A stretch of DNA of 64,000 bases from Castor canadensis (lineage: Eukaryota > Chordata > Mammalia > Rodentia > Castoridae): contig NC_133399.1 in the NCBI RefSeq assembly GCF_047511655.1, forward strand, positions 1,119,333-1,183,332, given 5' to 3'. Positions within the stretch are counted from its first letter, which is position 1. Each line of letters starts with the position of its first letter. Under the pieces are notes generated by a model, which was given only the letters and a program-made list of their open reading frames with translations, ran no database searches and was not told the origin of the DNA. Shown here in pieces: positions 62,091 through 64,000 of the stretch. A program made the translations under genes and the position numbers.

Positions 62091-62494
62091 CCTGCTCTCC
62101 TGGGACGGTACCGGGGCTGTAAGTGAGGGATGGAGGGAAAGGAGGTACGGCCGCTCGCGGGTGACGGGCGGGCAGGGACCCCTTGAGGCCCAAGCTGGGC
62201 ACTTATGCATGGGAGGGACAATGATTTGCTTCCTGAACTCCCTTTTCCAGGGAGAAACGAGTTGAAAGAAAACTCCACGCACTGCTCACATCGGGCCGTG
62301 CAAAAATCCTCCTTTTTGCTGTCTCGCTGTCACCAAGTCCCCGCACATGTTCATAAGCCTCTAAGACCGTAGAAGGGACATTGTTACTGGCAAGGGGGCG
62401 CAACGCTACGTCTCCCCTTTAAATGCCAGGTGTTCCGCCTACTCCCCTCCGCGCTTCTCCTGGAGAAAGCTCCGCCTACTCAAACGTGACTGGA

Positions 62495-62800
62495 GCCCAT
62501 TGGTTCCCTTTGTAACTCTCTGCGGGGCGGAGCCTGGGTGAGAACGCGCAGGCGCAGTGCAATCCTGAGCAAATTCTCTGTTGCCCCGCCCACCGCCTCC
62601 AAACCCTGGGGAGAGCGCGCGCAAGCGCATACGCACCGGTTGGGCCCCAGCGGAAGCCACGCCCCTCCCCCAAATTCTTAAAGGGACAGAAGCAGCTTCT
62701 GGCTGCTCGGGCCCTTTCGTACTTTTGGGGGGCGGGGGTGCGCAGGCGCAGTGGGGGGAGCTCAGGGGTGGGGGTAGTGGACGCGTATCAAGTTGCTCTG
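62495..62800 (+). promoter_or_regulatory. RFXANK: RFXANK promoter, NRF1-like sites and a CCAAT box
   Basis: NRF1-like palindromes (tgcgcaggcgcag or close) are at 62545-62557, 62619-62630 and 62739-62751. An inverted CCAAT (ATTGG) is at 62499. BORCS8 starts about 0.5 kb away on the other strand, so the pair shares one bidirectional CpG region. Confidence 0.55.
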
Positions 62801-62950
62801 TGTCCGGCAGAGGAAGCCTGAGCGCTAAGGGTTCCGTCTGCAGCTTGCTCCCTACTATATCCATCCGAGGAGAAAAGTTTGTGAATCGGGCCCCTAAGTT
62901 TTGGGGGACCCGGTCTTGCGGCGTGGAGGGACAGAGGACGCTCGTGGCAG
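62800..62950 (+). other. RFXANK: RFXANK non-coding first exon
   Basis: It ends at donor GCAG|GTGAGT (cut after 62950). The start near 62800 is estimated from the position of the NRF1-like sites. The next exon begins at acceptor 'tgtccccag', base 63346. Confidence 0.55.
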
Positions 62951-63109
62951 GTGAGTGGACCTCTGGATCGGTTTTGTGAGGTGCGGGTGGGAAGAGAACC
63001 AGTTGTATCTTTTGTTGAGTCCTGACTGATTAATTTAGGAGGAATCCCTACCAAGTAACGCCATCAGGCCCCCTGCGGTTGCTGTTTATGGACTTGATTT
63101 TTTTTTTAG

Positions 63110-63235
63110 AATTCGGGTTCCTCATTTTATGGAGGAGGAAACAGGCTCAGCGAGGTGAAAGCAAAAAAAAGCTCAGAGATCTCACATTCTGTAAGTGGGG
63201 GGATTCGAACCCAGACCCCGGGGAATCAAAGCATT
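63110..63235 (+). repeat. MIR-like SINE in RFXANK intron 1
   Basis: 'ttatggaggaggaaacaggc', 'tctgtaagtgg' and 'ggattcgaacccagac' match the MIR core in order. Confidence 0.6.
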
Positions 63236-63353
63236 GCGTGTGGCAAGAGCGTGGACACTGGCCCCTCTGCCAAGCCTCACTGTGCGAGGCTGGGTATGCA
63301 GACGGTGCGCACTTACTGAGAGCTGTTGAAAATGGTTGTCCCCAGCTTCCCCC

Positions 63354-63540
63354 ATGGAGCCCACTCAGCCTTCAGAGGACCTCATCCTGACCCAGCCGTC
63401 TCCCACCCCGGAACTTGGGGACCCCGAGGACCCCGGGGATGAAGGCGCGGACGGCTCGGACACTGTGGTCCTCCGTCTGTACCCCTGCATCCCAGAGCCA
63501 GGGATTCCTGAAACCGACGGCAGCACCTCCTCGCTGCAGG
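63354..63540 (+). CDS. RFXANK: RFXANK, first coding exon (gene runs off the window)
   Basis: RFXANK, with RFX5 and RFXAP, binds the X box of MHC class II promoters; its loss causes bare lymphocyte syndrome. Only the acidic N-terminus is here: [45 protein letters not shown]. It matches the human N-terminus ([23 protein letters not shown]). The ATG is 9 nt into the exon; the exon ends at donor CAGG|GTAAGC, phase 1. The ankyrin repeats are encoded beyond 64000. Confidence 0.93.
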
Positions 63541-63639
63541 GTAAGCTGTCACCCCAGGGAAACCTTTTCTTCCTTGTCGCCCTGGACTTGGGACATGTCT
63601 CCCCTTTGCACCCTCCAGGGCCTGTTTGCTTTGTGACAG

Positions 63640-64000
63640 TTTTGTGCCTTTTTCTTTTTATTGTGGGTAAATACACACAGCCTAAACCTTTTGAACCAGA
63701 ATTGCAGCGTATTCCAGGGGCATTAGCACATTTCACAGTGCTGTGCAGTCACCATCTCTGTCTGGTTCCTAGAACATCTGTGTCACCCCAAAAGGAGACC
63801 CCCGTGCCCATCAGCGGTCGCTCCCTGCCCCCCTACTCCAGCCTCTGCTTTGTCTCGTGTCTCTGTGGATTTGCCTTTTCTGGACGTTTCTCATAAGTGG
63901 CTGTCACGCCACACTGTGTGGCCTTTTGCATCTGTCTTCTGTCACCTGGCATCCCGTGCTCAGGACTTGTGGGTCATTGCTCTTCCTGTTTATGGCTGAG
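63640..64000 (+). repeat. Old LINE-1 (L1M-type) fragment in RFXANK intron 2
   Basis: 'attgtgggtaaatacacaca', 'gcattagcacatttcaca', 'ctgtgcagtcaccatc' and 'ctcataagtggctgtc' follow a well-known ancient L1 segment. It runs off the window. Confidence 0.55.

Overview
This is vertebrate nuclear DNA, almost certainly from a rodent. It has split genes with GT-AG introns, CpG-rich promoters and dozens of SINEs. The commonest SINE is a composite: a 7SL/B1-like half joined to a tRNA-derived ID-like half, ending in a 'gagttcaaaccccagt' B box and an A-rich tail. That SINE suggests a castorimorph rodent (beaver-like), but I cannot fix the genus. Gene order and orientation match the human 19p13.11 block SLC25A42, TMEM161A, MEF2B, BORCS8, RFXANK.

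Layout. 1-1070 is 5' flank and an NF-Y-rich promoter. SLC25A42 (+) runs from its non-coding exon near 1133 to a poly(A) signal at 25351; its 17 kb first intron is filled with SINEs and old LINE pieces. TMEM161A (-) faces it tail to tail (poly(A) signal 26550, start codon 34278) in 12 coding exons. 34.3-37.3 kb is intergenic. MEF2B (-) has its coding exons between 37.3 and 41.4 kb. 41.4-57.4 kb holds its upstream introns, a candidate first exon near 51.8 kb, several octamer (ATGCAAAT) sites and many SINEs. BORCS8 (-) occupies 57.4-62.0 kb and shares a bidirectional CpG promoter with RFXANK (+), of which only the first two exons lie in the window.

The genes do unrelated jobs: mitochondrial CoA transport (SLC25A42), a multipass membrane protein (TMEM161A), a MADS/MEF2 transcription factor (MEF2B), lysosome positioning (BORCS8) and MHC class II transcription (RFXANK). 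Reconstructed proteins are 318 aa (SLC25A42), 479 aa (TMEM161A), 366 or 383 aa (MEF2B, by exon 7 inclusion or skipping) and 109 aa or slightly longer (BORCS8).

The most notable signals are these. MEF2B's last exon is open in two frames, and the second frame's stop codon lies inside the poly(A) signal. Three neighbouring genes each carry a C-rich (+ strand) minisatellite just downstream of a splice donor. Octamer motifs cluster upstream of MEF2B. SLC25A42 has a GC-AG intron and a 26-nt microexon. I found no convincing unknown gene system; long open frames outside the five genes are repeats or GC-rich shadows.
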